DNA from: Pseudomonas sp. R5(2019)
GTDB lineage: Bacteria; Pseudomonadota; Gammaproteobacteria; Pseudomonadales; Pseudomonadaceae
Assembly (NCBI RefSeq): GCF_009905435.1
Contig: NZ_JAAAMT010000003.1
Span: 186,001-250,000 of the forward strand
Reading direction: 5' to 3'
DNA length: 64,000 nucleotides
Shown here: positions 1 through 8,837 of the stretch, piece after piece
Position numbering within the stretch: the first letter of the stretch is position 1
Layout: each line of letters opens with the position of its first letter
Position numbers and translations under genes: made by a program
The notes under the pieces: model-generated
Database searches by the model: none
What the model saw: the letters and a program-made list of their open reading frames with translations, nothing else
Told to the model about the DNA's origin: nothing

Positions 1-491
1 GCATCTTCGACCCGCTGATCGAGTTCTACCGGCCCATCCCACCGCTGGCGTACCTGCCGCTGATCGTGATCTGGTGCGGCATCGGCGAGCTGTCGAAAGT
101 GCTGCTGATTTTCCTCGCGATCTTCGCCCCGATCGCCATCGCCACGGCCACCGGTGTGCGCACTGTCGACCCGGCCAAACTGCGCGCCGCGCAATCGCTG
201 GGCGCCAGCCGCGCACAGTTGATCCGCCACGTGATTCTGCCCAGTGCCCTGCCGGACATCCTCACCGGTGTGCGCATTGGCCTGGGCGTGGGCTGGTCGA
301 CACTGGTGGCCGCCGAGCTGATCGCCGCCACCAGCGGCCTGGGTTTCATGGTGCAGTCAGCGGCGCAATTTCTGGTCACCGATGTGGTGGTGCTCGGCAT
401 CCTCGTCATCGCGCTGATCGCCTTTGCCCTGGAGATGGGCCTGCGCGCCCTGCAACGCAAGCTGGTGCCCTGGCACGGGCAAAGTCATTGA
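1..491 (+). CDS. tauC: Taurine ABC transporter permease TauC, C-terminal part
   Basis: The 5' end lies outside the window; the frame is open from base 3 to the TGA at 489-491, giving about 162 residues. It is an inner-membrane permease subunit of the taurine/sulfonate importer and supplies taurine as a sulfur source. Visible are hydrophobic membrane segments and the cytoplasmic coupling loop (AAQSLGASRAQLIRHVILP), typical of permeases that dock on an ABC ATPase. Identity as tauC rather than ssuC rests on the tauD remnant that follows 63 bp downstream. The transporter part looks intact although its partner enzyme gene does not. Confidence 0.85.
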   Translation, partial: IFDPLIEFYRPIPPLAYLPLIVIWCGIGELSKVLLIFLAIFAPIAIATATGVRTVDPAKLRAAQSLGASRAQLIRHVILPSALPDILTGVRIGLGVGWSTLVAAELIAATSGLGFMVQSAAQFLVTDVVVLGILVIALIAFALEMGLRALQRKLVPWHGQSH

Positions 492-554
492 TTGCTGTGA
501 AGAACCCGAACTGACCACGTCGACACTTCGACGCTGCCACGAACGAGATAAAGC

Positions 555-911
555 ATGAGCCTGACCATCACTCCCTTGAGCCCGGCCCTGGGTGCACAGA
601 TCAGCCGCAACAACCCGCCGCTGTCGCACCCGGTGATCCGCACGCACCCGGTCAGCGGGCGCAAGTCGCTGTTCGTCAACGAGGGCTTCACCACCCGCAT
701 CAATGAGCTGGAAGCGGCGGGAAGCGAGGCGATCCTGGCGTTGCTGTTCAAGCATTCGACCCGGCCGGAATTTACCCTGCGCTGGCGCTGGCAGGAGAAC
801 GACGTGGCGTTCTGGGATAACCGCGTGACCCAGCATTACGCAGTGGATGATTACCGACCGCAGCGACGGGTGATGCATCGGGCGACCATTCTGGGGGATG
901 CGCCGTACTGA
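555..911 (+). pseudogene. tauD: Taurine dioxygenase TauD with large internal in-frame deletion
   Basis: TauD is an Fe(II)/2-oxoglutarate dioxygenase that releases sulfite from taurine; family members are about 280 residues. This frame encodes only 118. The first 16 or so residues ([17 protein letters not shown]) match the TauD start. The rest, from [10 protein letters not shown] onward, matches the last 100 or so residues, including the second iron-ligand histidine in TQHYA and the arginine region RRVMHR. About 160 residues are missing from the middle, with the HxD half of the iron site. The frame is kept, so a short protein could be made, but it cannot bind iron in the normal way. It is most likely a non-functional scar. 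An assembly collapse is possible but less likely, because the junction is clean. Confidence 0.85.
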
Positions 912-919
912 CGGACCAA

Positions 920-997
920 TTCGCGGATAAATCCGCTCCCACAACAGCCCGTACACATGATTTGAGCGGGGAATGTGGGAGCGGATTTATCCGCGAA
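920..997. repeat. REP pair (GCGGATTTATCCGC type), inverted
   Basis: Two inverted copies of a pseudomonad REP unit with core GTGGGAGCGGATTTATCCGC lie at 920-943 and 974-997, about 30 bp apart. They form a BIME-like structure just after tauD and before the hslVU promoter. Confidence 0.85.
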
Positions 998-1020
998 GCT
1001 TTTGCCGCTCGTCCCCTGCG

Positions 1021-1048
1021 GTTGAAATACCGCCGGCCACCCCCATAT
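1021..1048 (+). promoter_or_regulatory. Sigma-32 (RpoH) heat-shock promoter of hslVU
   Basis: GTTGAAA at 1021-1027, a 13 bp spacer, then CCCCATAT at 1041-1048. The -10 matches the RpoH consensus CCCCATNT fully and the -35 matches CTTGAAA in 6 of 7 positions. It lies 47 bp before the hslV start, as expected for a heat-shock protease operon. Confidence 0.8.
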
Positions 1049-1094
1049 GGGTTTTCATCAGGGCATTTTCGCCCCGCTGCGTGGAGACTCTCCC

Positions 1095-1625
1095 TTGACC
1101 ACCATCGTTTCAGTCCGCCGCCACGGCAAAGTCGTCATGGGCGGCGACGGCCAGGTTTCTCTGGGCAACACCGTGATGAAAGGCAACGCCAAAAAAGTCC
1201 GTCGCCTGTACCACGGGCAGGTTATCGCCGGTTTCGCCGGTGCCACCGCCGACGCCTTCACCCTCTTCGAACGCTTCGAAGGGCAACTGGAGAAACACCA
1301 GGGCCACCTGATCCGCGCTGCCGTGGAACTGGCCAAGGAATGGCGTACCGACCGCACCCTGAGCCGTCTGGAAGCCATGCTTGCAGTCGCCAACAAGGAT
1401 GCGTCCTTGATCATCACCGGCAACGGTGACGTGGTCGAACCCGAAGACGGCCTGATCGCCATGGGCTCCGGTGGTGCCTACGCCCAGGCCGCGGCTCGCG
1501 CCCTGCTGGACAAGACCGACCTGTCGGCACGTGAAATCACCGAAACCGCCCTGGGCATCGCAGCCGACATCTGTGTGTTCACCAACCACAACATCACTAT
1601 CGAGGAACAGGACCTCGCGCAATAA
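1095..1625 (+). CDS. hslV: ATP-dependent protease subunit HslV (ClpQ)
   Basis: HslV is the peptidase of the cytoplasmic HslVU heat-shock protease; it forms stacked hexamers capped by HslU. The TTG start at 1095 gives 176 residues beginning (M)[19 protein letters not shown]. After removal of the first residue, Thr is the N-terminal nucleophile. An ATG at 1047 in the same frame is rejected because it would bury that threonine and overlaps the -10 box. GTGGAGA at 1081-1087 serves as ribosome binding site. The GDGQVSLG and GSGG motifs are present and the length is normal. It is followed 73 bp later by hslU in the same operon. Confidence 0.97.
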   Translation: MTTIVSVRRHGKVVMGGDGQVSLGNTVMKGNAKKVRRLYHGQVIAGFAGATADAFTLFERFEGQLEKHQGHLIRAAVELAKEWRTDRTLSRLEAMLAVANKDASLIITGNGDVVEPEDGLIAMGSGGAYAQAAARALLDKTDLSAREITETALGIAADICVFTNHNITIEEQDLAQ

Positions 1626-1698
1626 CGAGCTGTTCTGGCGTCCGGCCGACCGCCGGGCTTTTCCACGCTTATATTGTCGCTAGAGGACCGCCTACACC

Positions 1699-3036
1699 AT
1701 GCCCATGACTCCCCGCGAAATTGTTCACGAACTCAACCGTCACATCATTGGCCAGGACGACGCCAAGCGCGCTGTCGCCATTGCCCTGCGCAACCGCTGG
1801 CGCCGGATGCAACTGCCCGAAGAACTGCGCGTTGAAGTCACCCCCAAGAACATCCTGATGATCGGCCCGACCGGTGTCGGCAAGACCGAAATCGCCCGTC
1901 GCCTGGCCAAGCTGGCCAATGCTCCGTTCATCAAGGTCGAAGCGACCAAGTTCACTGAAGTCGGCTATGTCGGCCGTGACGTCGAGTCGATCATTCGCGA
2001 CCTGGCCGATGCCGCCATCAAGCTGCTGCGCGAGCAGGAAATGGTCCGCGTGCGTCACCGCGCCGAAGACGCTGCCGAAGACCGCATCCTTGATGCCCTG
2101 CTGCCACCGGCGCGCGTCGGCTTCAACGAAGACCAGGCACCGAGCAACGACTCCAACACCCGTCAGCTGTTCCGCAAGCGCCTGCGCGAAGGCCAGCTCG
2201 ATGACAAGGAAATCGAGATCGAAGTGGCCGAGTCCATGGGGGTCGATATCTCCGCGCCGCCAGGCATGGAAGAGATGACCAACCAGCTGCAGAACCTGTT
2301 CGCCAACATGGGCAAGGGCAAGCGCAAGAGCCGCAAGCTCAAGGTCAAGGAAGCGCTCAAGCTGGTCCGTGAAGAAGAAGCCGGGCGCCTGGTCAACGAC
2401 GAAGAGCTCAAGGCCAAGGCCCTGGAAGCGGTCGAGCAGCACGGTATCGTGTTCATCGACGAAATCGACAAGGTCGCCAAGCGCGGCAACGTCGGCGGCG
2501 CTGATGTGTCCCGTGAAGGCGTGCAGCGCGACCTGCTGCCGCTGATCGAAGGCTGCACCGTCAACACCAAGCTGGGCATGGTCAAGACCGACCACATCCT
2601 GTTTATTGCCTCCGGTGCCTTCCACCTGAGCAAGCCAAGCGACCTGGTGCCCGAGCTGCAAGGCCGTCTGCCGATTCGCGTCGAACTCAAGGCCCTGAGC
2701 CCGGAAGACTTCGAGCGCATCCTCAGCGAGCCGCACGCCTCGTTGACCGAGCAATACCGCGAGTTGCTGAAAACCGAAGGCCTGAACATCGAATTCGCGC
2801 CAGATGGCATCAAGCGCCTGGCCGAGATCGCCTGGCAGGTGAACGAGAAGACCGAGAATATCGGTGCCCGTCGTCTGCACACCCTGCTCGAGCGCCTGCT
2901 CGAAGAGGTGTCGTTCAGCGCCGGTGACCTGGCCAGCGCCCACGACGAAACGCCGATCCGCATCGACGCCGAGTACGTCAACAGCCACTTGGGCGAATTG
3001 GCGCAGAACGAAGACCTGTCCCGTTATATCCTGTAA
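1699..3036 (+). CDS. hslU: HslU, ATPase and unfoldase of the HslVU protease
   Basis: This AAA+ ATPase of 445 residues unfolds substrates and feeds them into HslV. Walker A GPTGVGKT is at residues 56-63; Walker B IVFIDEID follows the inserted I-domain (about residues 110-240). The GARRL sensor 2 region and the conserved C-terminal RYIL, which inserts into HslV to activate it, are all present. It is co-transcribed with hslV from the sigma-32 promoter upstream. Length is usual for the family and nothing is odd in the frame. Confidence 0.98.
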   Translation: MPMTPREIVHELNRHIIGQDDAKRAVAIALRNRWRRMQLPEELRVEVTPKNILMIGPTGVGKTEIARRLAKLANAPFIKVEATKFTEVGYVGRDVESIIRDLADAAIKLLREQEMVRVRHRAEDAAEDRILDALLPPARVGFNEDQAPSNDSNTRQLFRKRLREGQLDDKEIEIEVAESMGVDISAPPGMEEMTNQLQNLFANMGKGKRKSRKLKVKEALKLVREEEAGRLVNDEELKAKALEAVEQHGIVFIDEIDKVAKRGNVGGADVSREGVQRDLLPLIEGCTVNTKLGMVKTDHILFIASGAFHLSKPSDLVPELQGRLPIRVELKALSPEDFERILSEPHASLTEQYRELLKTEGLNIEFAPDGIKRLAEIAWQVNEKTENIGARRLHTLLERLLEEVSFSAGDLASAHDETPIRIDAEYVNSHLGELAQNEDLSRYIL

Positions 3037-3055
3037 GCCACACCCTATTTACAGG

Positions 3056-3075
3056 CAGGGCCGTTCGCGGCCCTG
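3056..3075 (+). promoter_or_regulatory. Perfect 8 bp stem with TTCG tetraloop before the DUF971 gene
   Basis: CAGGGCCG-TTCG-CGGCCCTG forms an 8 bp GC-rich stem closed by a stable UUCG loop. It starts 19 bp after the hslU stop and ends 6 bp before the next ATG. There is no T tract, so it is not a classical terminator; it occupies the place of the ribosome binding site of the next gene. Confidence 0.6.
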
Positions 3076-3081
3076 AACACC

Positions 3082-3462
3082 ATGACGACAAAACTGCCCA
3101 CCGCCATCGAGCTGCACAAAGCCTCGAAAACCCTCACCCTCAAGTACGCGGACGGTGAAGTCCATCACCTCCCCGCCGAATTCCTGCGTGTGCATTCCCC
3201 CTCCGCTGAAGTCCAGGGCCATGGCAAGCCCATCCTGCAGTTTGGCAAGATCGGCGTCGGCCTGACCAGGATCGAACCGGCCGGCCAATACGCGCTGAAA
3301 CTGACCTTCGACGACGGCCATGACAGCGGCCTGTTCACTTGGGAATACCTCTACCAGCTGGGCGTTCGCCAGGAACAGCTGTGGGCTGATTACCTTGACG
3401 AACTGCGGGTTGCCGGCAAGTCGCGAGACCCGTCCGAATCCATCGTCAAGCTGATGCTCTGA
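3082..3462 (+). CDS. DUF971 (GBBH-like N-terminal domain) protein
   Basis: A 126-residue protein with the DUF971 fold, the small domain also found at the N-terminus of gamma-butyrobetaine hydroxylase. Visible are a motif like LTLKYADGEVHHLPAEFLRVHSPSAE and later YALKLTFDDGHDSGLFTWEYL, both typical of the family. Its exact role is not known. In pseudomonads it commonly follows hslVU, as here, 45 bp downstream, so it may be co-expressed under heat shock. No ribosome binding site is clear because a hairpin fills the leader. Confidence 0.85.
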   Translation: MTTKLPTAIELHKASKTLTLKYADGEVHHLPAEFLRVHSPSAEVQGHGKPILQFGKIGVGLTRIEPAGQYALKLTFDDGHDSGLFTWEYLYQLGVRQEQLWADYLDELRVAGKSRDPSESIVKLML

Positions 3463-3804
3463 CCCGGCGATTACACCGTTTAGAACGCATTTTCTAATTC
3501 AATCTGTTTGAATGCTTCAAGCAGCTGGAGCCGAGGGCCCGCTTGCGAATTCCGATAAAGTCGCGTAACAGATGAAGCTGGCAAGTTACCTGCATCGGGT
3601 TCATGCAGGGCGGGTCAGAATGTTGATGTCGCGAGTGATTGCAGGTTGCTTTGTTGCCCGGCACCCAAGGTAAGCTCGACGACGTTTTCATTCGACCAGG
3701 AACACGCGGTTCGTCATCAATGGTCACCCCCGAGCAGTGCCAGGCGTTCGTCTGTGTTACTCACAGCGGCGCAGGTATTGTCCGTGGACAACGGAGCGTC
3801 GTAG
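3463..3804 (+). other. Intergenic region, phaC1 promoter region
   Basis: A 342 bp stretch without a credible gene. It holds the GG-N10-GC site at 3579-3594 and, at 3792-3797, a GGAG-type ribosome binding site for phaC1. No REP unit or strong terminator is seen. Confidence 0.6.
3579..3594 (+). promoter_or_regulatory. Candidate sigma-54 promoter upstream of phaC1
   Basis: TGGCAAGTTACCTGCA has GG at 3580-3581 and GC at 3592-3593 with exactly 10 bp between. It lies about 210 bp before phaC1. Sigma-54-like sites upstream of phaC1 have been proposed in other pseudomonads; here the assignment is by pattern only. Confidence 0.45.
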
Positions 3805-5481
3805 ATGAGTAACAAGAACGAAGACCTGCCGCGCCAAGCCTCTGAACATACGCTGGGATTGAACCCGGTGGTGGGCTTGCGCCGTAAGGATTTGCTAACT
3901 TCTGCTCGACTGGTACTACGCCAGGCCATCAAACAACCTATTCACAGCGCCAAGCACGTTGCCCATTTCGGCCTTGAATTGAAGAACGTCCTGTTCGGCA
4001 AATCGAGCCTGAAGCCGGAGAGCGACGACCGCCGTTTCAACGACCCGGCCTGGGCCCAGAACCCGCTGTACAGACGCTACATGCAAACCTACCTGGCCTG
4101 GCGCAAGGAGTTGCATGACTGGATCGGCGAAAGCAACCTGTCGCCCCAGGACATCAGCCGCGGTCAGTTCGTGATCAACCTGTTGACCGAAGCCATGGCG
4201 CCAACCAACACCATGGCCAACCCGGCAGCGGTCAAACGCTTCTTCGAAACCGGTGGCAAGAGTTTGCTCGATGGTCTTTCGCACCTGGCCAAGGACCTGG
4301 TCAACAACGGCGGCATGCCAAGCCAGGTCAACATGGATGCCTTCGAAGTCGGCAAGAACCTGGGTACCACTGAAGGCTCGGTGGTGTATCGCAACGACGT
4401 GTTGGAGCTGATCCAGTACAGCCCTATGACCGAGCAGGTGCATGAGCGCCCCCTGCTGGTGGTGCCGCCGCAGATCAACAAGTTCTACGTGTTCGACCTG
4501 AGCCCGGACAAGAGCCTGGCGCGCTTCTGCCTGCGCAGCCAGGTACAGACCTTCATTGTCAGCTGGCGCAACCCGACCAAGGCCCAGCGCGAGTGGGGCC
4601 TGTCGACCTATATCGATGCGCTCAAGGAAGCGGTCGATGTGGTGCTGGCAATTACCGGCAGCAAGGATTTGAACATGCTCGGCGCCTGCTCGGGCGGCAT
4701 CACCTGCACCGCACTCGTGGGCCACTATGCAGCACTGGGCGAGCAGAAGGTCAACGCCCTGACCCTGTTGGTAAGCGTGCTTGATACCACGGTCGATACC
4801 CAGGTCGCGCTGTTCGTCGATGAACAGACCCTGGAAGCGGCCAAGCGCCACTCCTATCAGGCCGGGGTGCTCGAAGGCCGCGACTTGGCCAAGGTATTCG
4901 CCTGGATGCGGCCCAACGACCTGATCTGGAACTACTGGGTGAACAACTACCTGCTCGGCAACGAGCCGCCGGTGTTTGACATCCTGTTCTGGAACAACGA
5001 CACCACGCGCCTGCCAGCCGCCTTCCACGGCGATCTGATTGACATGTTCAAGAACAACCCTTTGATCCGGCCCGATGCACTGGAAGTGTGCGGCACGCCG
5101 ATCGATCTGAAGCAAGTGACCACCGATATCTTCAGCCTGGCCGGCACCAACGACCACATCACGCCCTGGCCGTCCTGCTACAAGTCGGCCCAGCTGTTCG
5201 GTGGCAAGGTCGAGTTCGTACTGTCCAACAGCGGCCATATCCAGAGCATCCTGAACCCGCCGGGCAACCCCAAGGCGAGGTTCTTGACCAACCCGGAAAT
5301 GTCCTCGAAACCGTCCGAATGGCAGGAAAACGCCAACAAGCACACCGACTCCTGGTGGCTGTACTGGCAAGCCTGGCAGGCCGAACGCTCGGGCAAGCTG
5401 AAAAAGGCTCCGGCCAGCCTCGGCAACAAGGCCTTCCCGGCTGCCGAAGCGTCGCCTGGCACGTACGTTCACGAACGTTGA
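3805..5481 (+). CDS. phaC1: Class II poly(3-hydroxyalkanoate) synthase PhaC1
   Basis: PhaC1 polymerises medium-chain (R)-3-hydroxyacyl-CoA into PHA on the granule surface. Length is 558 residues, usual for class II synthases (about 560). The lipase-like box GACSGG places the catalytic Cys at residue 295; Asp450 in GTNDHITPW and His478 in SGHIQSILNPPGN complete the triad. The N-terminus MSNKNEDLPRQASE matches other PhaC1 proteins. It heads the phaC1-phaZ-phaC2-phaD cluster; phaZ starts 60 bp downstream. PhaC1 and PhaC2 are close paralogues, presumably from an old duplication around phaZ. Confidence 0.97.
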   Translation: MSNKNEDLPRQASEHTLGLNPVVGLRRKDLLTSARLVLRQAIKQPIHSAKHVAHFGLELKNVLFGKSSLKPESDDRRFNDPAWAQNPLYRRYMQTYLAWRKELHDWIGESNLSPQDISRGQFVINLLTEAMAPTNTMANPAAVKRFFETGGKSLLDGLSHLAKDLVNNGGMPSQVNMDAFEVGKNLGTTEGSVVYRNDVLELIQYSPMTEQVHERPLLVVPPQINKFYVFDLSPDKSLARFCLRSQVQTFIVSWRNPTKAQREWGLSTYIDALKEAVDVVLAITGSKDLNMLGACSGGITCTALVGHYAALGEQKVNALTLLVSVLDTTVDTQVALFVDEQTLEAAKRHSYQAGVLEGRDLAKVFAWMRPNDLIWNYWVNNYLLGNEPPVFDILFWNNDTTRLPAAFHGDLIDMFKNNPLIRPDALEVCGTPIDLKQVTTDIFSLAGTNDHITPWPSCYKSAQLFGGKVEFVLSNSGHIQSILNPPGNPKARFLTNPEMSSKPSEWQENANKHTDSWWLYWQAWQAERSGKLKKAPASLGNKAFPAAEASPGTYVHER

Positions 5482-5541
5482 CAGAAGGCGCGCGGCCCCG
5501 CCGGGTCGCACGCCTTGCGTTTCACTCACAGGGCCCAGCGC

Positions 5542-6399
5542 ATGCCGCAACCGTACATCTTCCGCACCGTGGACCTGGATGGCCAAACCATTCGTACTGC
5601 CGTGCGCCCGGGCAAGCCGCACCTGACGCCCTTGCTGATTTTCAACGGCATCGGCGCCAACCTGGAGCTGGTGTTTCCGTTTATCCAGGCCTTGGACCCG
5701 GACCTGGAAGTGATCGCCTTCGATGTTCCCGGTGTAGGTGGCTCATCCACCCCAAGTCGACCGTACCGCTTCCCTGGCCTTGCCAGGCTCACCGCGCGAA
5801 TGCTCGATTATCTGGACTACGGCCAGGTCAATGTTATCGGCGTGTCGTGGGGCGGCGCACTGGCCCAGCAGTTTGCCCACGACTTTCCCGAGCGCTGCAA
5901 GAAGCTGGTGCTGGCAGCCACCGCTGCCGGCATGGTAATGGTGCCAGGCAAACCCAAGGTGCTGTGGTTGATGGCAAGCCCGCGTCGCTATGTCCAGCCG
6001 TCCCACGTGATCCGCATTGCCCCGCAGATCTATGGCGGCGCCTTCCGCCGCGACCCGGACCTGGCCATGGCGCATGCCTCCAAGGTGCGCTCCGGCGGCA
6101 AGCTGGGCTACTACTGGCAGCTGTTCGCAGGCCTGGGCTGGACCAGCGTGCACTGGCTGCACAAGCTCCAGCAGCCGACCCTGGTCCTGGCTGGCGACGA
6201 TGACCCGCTGATTCCGTTGGTCAACATGCGTCTGTTGACCTGGCGAATTCCCAATGCACAACTGCACATCATCGACGACGGCCATCTGTTCCTGATTACC
6301 CGGGCCGAGGCCGTCGCGCCGATCATCATGAAATTCCTCGAGCAGGAACGCCTACGCGCGGTGATGCACCCACGGCCACCGCCCAGCGGCGGCGCCTGA
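5542..6399 (+). CDS. phaZ: Intracellular medium-chain PHA depolymerase PhaZ
   Basis: PhaZ is an alpha/beta hydrolase that releases 3-hydroxyacids from stored PHA, balancing synthesis by PhaC1 and PhaC2. The ATG at 5542 (MPQPYIFRTVDLDG) matches the family start and gives 285 residues; an upstream ATG-less extension to 5515 is unlikely. The nucleophile elbow GVSWGG has Ser102. Asp in GDDDPLIP and His in DDGHLFL complete the triad. It sits between the two synthase genes on the same strand, so stored carbon is made and mobilised from one transcript or overlapping ones. Confidence 0.96.
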   Translation: MPQPYIFRTVDLDGQTIRTAVRPGKPHLTPLLIFNGIGANLELVFPFIQALDPDLEVIAFDVPGVGGSSTPSRPYRFPGLARLTARMLDYLDYGQVNVIGVSWGGALAQQFAHDFPERCKKLVLAATAAGMVMVPGKPKVLWLMASPRRYVQPSHVIRIAPQIYGGAFRRDPDLAMAHASKVRSGGKLGYYWQLFAGLGWTSVHWLHKLQQPTLVLAGDDDPLIPLVNMRLLTWRIPNAQLHIIDDGHLFLITRAEAVAPIIMKFLEQERLRAVMHPRPPPSGGA

Positions 6400-6410
6400 G
6401 GTTTGGCATG

Positions 6411-6435
6411 GCATTGCCTCGGTTCCGGGCAATGC
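6411..6435 (+). terminator. Stem-loop between phaZ and phaC2
   Basis: GCATTGCC at 6411-6418 and GGCAATGC at 6428-6435 form a perfect 8 bp stem with a 9-base loop, 12 bp after the phaZ stop. There is no T run, so it may slow or protect the transcript rather than end it fully. Confidence 0.45.
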
Positions 6436-6508
6436 AGCGCAAGGCCGACTATGGTGTCTGTCTTGTATCGAATAGTTTGTTGATGGTTTGACGACGGAGT
6501 GTTGCCCC

Positions 6509-8191
6509 ATGAAAGACAAACCCGCGAAGGGGTCACCGCCCTCGCCTGCGACCTTCATCAATGTACAAAGCGCAATCACGGGCCTGCGCGGGCGTGACCT
6601 GATCTCGACGTTACGTACCGTCACCCGCCATGGCCTGCGCCACCCGGTGCACACCGCTCGCCACGCCCTGGCCCTGGGCGGGCAGTTGGGTCGTGTGCTG
6701 ATCGGCGACACGCTGCACAAGCCCCACGCCCATGACAATCGTTTCAACGACCCGGCCTGGTCGCTCAACCCGTTTTACCGGCGGGGCCTGCAGGCCTACC
6801 TGAGCTGGCAGAAACACACCCGGCAATGGATCGACGAAAGCAAGATGAGCGAGGATGACCGGGCCCGGGCGCACTTCGTGTTTACACTGATCAATGACGC
6901 CTTGTCGCCGACCAACTCCCTGCTCAACCCGATGGCGGTCAAGGAACTGTTCAACTCCGGCGGCCTGAGCCTGGTGAAAGGTCTCACCCACTTGCTCGAC
7001 GACCTGCGTCACAACCACGGCTTGCCAAGCCAGGTCAACAAGCAAGCCTTCGAGGTTGGCAGGTCGCTGGCCACCACGCCGGGCTCGGTGGTATTTCGCA
7101 ACGAACTGCTGGAGCTGATCCAGTACAAGCCCATGAGCGAAAAACAATACGCCCGGCCGCTGCTGGTGGTGCCGCCGCAAATCAACAAGTTTTATATCTT
7201 CGACCTGAGCCCGTCCAACAGCTTCGTTCAGTACGCCCTGAAGAACGGCCTGCAAACGTTTATGGTGAGTTGGCGCAACCCGGATCCGCGGCATCGCGAG
7301 TGGGGGCTGTCCACCTACGTCGAGGCACTGGAAGAAGCCATGAACGTCTGCCGGGCAATCACCGGCAGCCGCGAGGTCCACCTGATGGGGGCCTGCGCCG
7401 GTGGCCTGACCATCGCCGCACTGCAAGGTCATCTGCAGGCCAAGCGCCAACTGCGCCGCATCAGCAGTGCCACCTATCTGGTCAGCTTGCTCGACAGCCA
7501 GATCGACAGCCCGGCCACTCTGTTCGTCGACGAGCAAACCCTGGAAGCGGCCAAGCGCCGGTCCTACCAGCAAGGCGTGCTCAGCGGTCAGGACATGGCC
7601 AGGGTGTTCGCCTGGATGCGCCCCAACGACCTGATCTGGAACTACTGGGTCAATAACTACTTGCTCGGCAAGTCGCCACCGGCCTTCGATATCCTTTTCT
7701 GGAACAACGACAACACCCGCTTGCCGGCGGCACTGCACGGCGACCTGCTGGATTTCTTCAAGCACAACCCGCTCACCCATCCGGGTGGGCTGGAGGTCTG
7801 CGGCACGCCGATCGACTTGCAAAAGGTCACGGTGGACAGCTTCAGCGTTGGCGGCATCAACGACCACATCACCCCCTGGGATGCGGTGTACCGATCGACC
7901 CTGTTGCTGGGTGGTAACAAGCGCTTCGTATTGGCCAACAGCGGACATATCCAGAGCATCCTCAACCCGCCAGGCAATCCCAAGGCCAACTACATCGACA
8001 ACCCCAAACTGAGCAGCGACCCACGCGCCTGGTATTTCGATGCGCAAAAGGTGGAGGGCAGTTGGTGGCCGCAGTGGCTGAGCTGGATTCAGGAGCGCTC
8101 AGGCGTCCAGCGTGAAACCGTGATGGCCGTCGGCAACCAGAACTACCCACCGATGGAAGCTGCACCGGGCACCTACGTACATATACGCTGA
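6509..8191 (+). CDS. phaC2: Class II poly(3-hydroxyalkanoate) synthase PhaC2
   Basis: This is the second medium-chain PHA synthase, 560 residues. The ATG at 6509 (MKDKPAKG) fits the PhaC2 start and has ACGGAG about 10 bp upstream; the in-frame TTG at 6488 is not needed. The GACAGG box carries Cys296, and Asp452 and His480 complete the triad. It is similar to PhaC1 along its length but diverged at the N-terminus. phaD follows 18 bp downstream. Confidence 0.96.
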   Translation: MKDKPAKGSPPSPATFINVQSAITGLRGRDLISTLRTVTRHGLRHPVHTARHALALGGQLGRVLIGDTLHKPHAHDNRFNDPAWSLNPFYRRGLQAYLSWQKHTRQWIDESKMSEDDRARAHFVFTLINDALSPTNSLLNPMAVKELFNSGGLSLVKGLTHLLDDLRHNHGLPSQVNKQAFEVGRSLATTPGSVVFRNELLELIQYKPMSEKQYARPLLVVPPQINKFYIFDLSPSNSFVQYALKNGLQTFMVSWRNPDPRHREWGLSTYVEALEEAMNVCRAITGSREVHLMGACAGGLTIAALQGHLQAKRQLRRISSATYLVSLLDSQIDSPATLFVDEQTLEAAKRRSYQQGVLSGQDMARVFAWMRPNDLIWNYWVNNYLLGKSPPAFDILFWNNDNTRLPAALHGDLLDFFKHNPLTHPGGLEVCGTPIDLQKVTVDSFSVGGINDHITPWDAVYRSTLLLGGNKRFVLANSGHIQSILNPPGNPKANYIDNPKLSSDPRAWYFDAQKVEGSWWPQWLSWIQERSGVQRETVMAVGNQNYPPMEAAPGTYVHIR

Positions 8192-8209
8192 GCAGACCAA
8201 GAAGACCGG

Positions 8210-8824
8210 ATGAAAACCCGCGATCGTATCCTCGAATGCGCCCTGCAGCTGTTCAACCAGCAGGGCGAACCGAACGTCTCGACACTGGAGATTGCCAATG
8301 AAATGGGCATCAGCCCAGGCAATCTCTACTACCACTTCCATGGCAAGGAGCCACTGATTCTCGGGCTGTTCGAGCGTTTCGAAGATGAACTGACACCTCT
8401 GCTCGACCCGCCGGCGAACGTGCGCCTGGAGGCCGAGGACTATTGGCTGTTCCTGCACCTGATCGTCGAGCGCATGGCGCAATACCGGTTCCTGTTCCAG
8501 GACCTTTCCAACCTGAGCGGCCGCCTGCCAAAGCTGGCGCGGGGTATCCGCAATCTGCTCAGTGCCCTCAAGCGCACGCTGGCAGCGTTGCTCTCTGCCC
8601 TGAAAGCCCAGGGCCAGGTGGTGAGCGACACGCGGACGCTGGGCCAGTTGGTGGAACAGATCACCATGACGCTTCTGTTCTCGCTGGATTACCAACGGAT
8701 TGTGGCGCGCGAGGGTGAAGTGGGTGTGGTGGTGTATCAGGTCATGATGCTGGTGGCACCGCACTTGCAGAACGAGTCGCGGCATGCGGCGGAGCAGCTG
8801 GCGCTCAAGTATCTGGAGCAGTAA
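8210..8824 (+). CDS. phaD: TetR-family regulator PhaD
   Basis: This 204-residue protein has an N-terminal TetR helix-turn-helix (about residues 5-50: RILECALQLFNQQG...EMGISPGNLYYHFHGK) and a ligand-binding C-terminal half. In pseudomonads PhaD activates pha promoters, including that of phaIF, in response to a CoA-linked intermediate. It is 18 bp behind phaC2, so likely co-transcribed. The convergent phasin operon lies after a REP region and a shared terminator. Confidence 0.93.
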   Translation: MKTRDRILECALQLFNQQGEPNVSTLEIANEMGISPGNLYYHFHGKEPLILGLFERFEDELTPLLDPPANVRLEAEDYWLFLHLIVERMAQYRFLFQDLSNLSGRLPKLARGIRNLLSALKRTLAALLSALKAQGQVVSDTRTLGQLVEQITMTLLFSLDYQRIVAREGEVGVVVYQVMMLVAPHLQNESRHAAEQLALKYLEQ

Positions 8825-8837
8825 CCCGTCGCGACAC

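Noticed and set aside
962..1429. A plus-strand frame starting in a REP unit
   Set aside because: It overlaps hslV in another frame and begins within repeat DNA.
3805..8191. phaC1 and phaC2 as a recent duplication
   Set aside because: The proteins differ at many positions and flank phaZ in the standard pseudomonad order.
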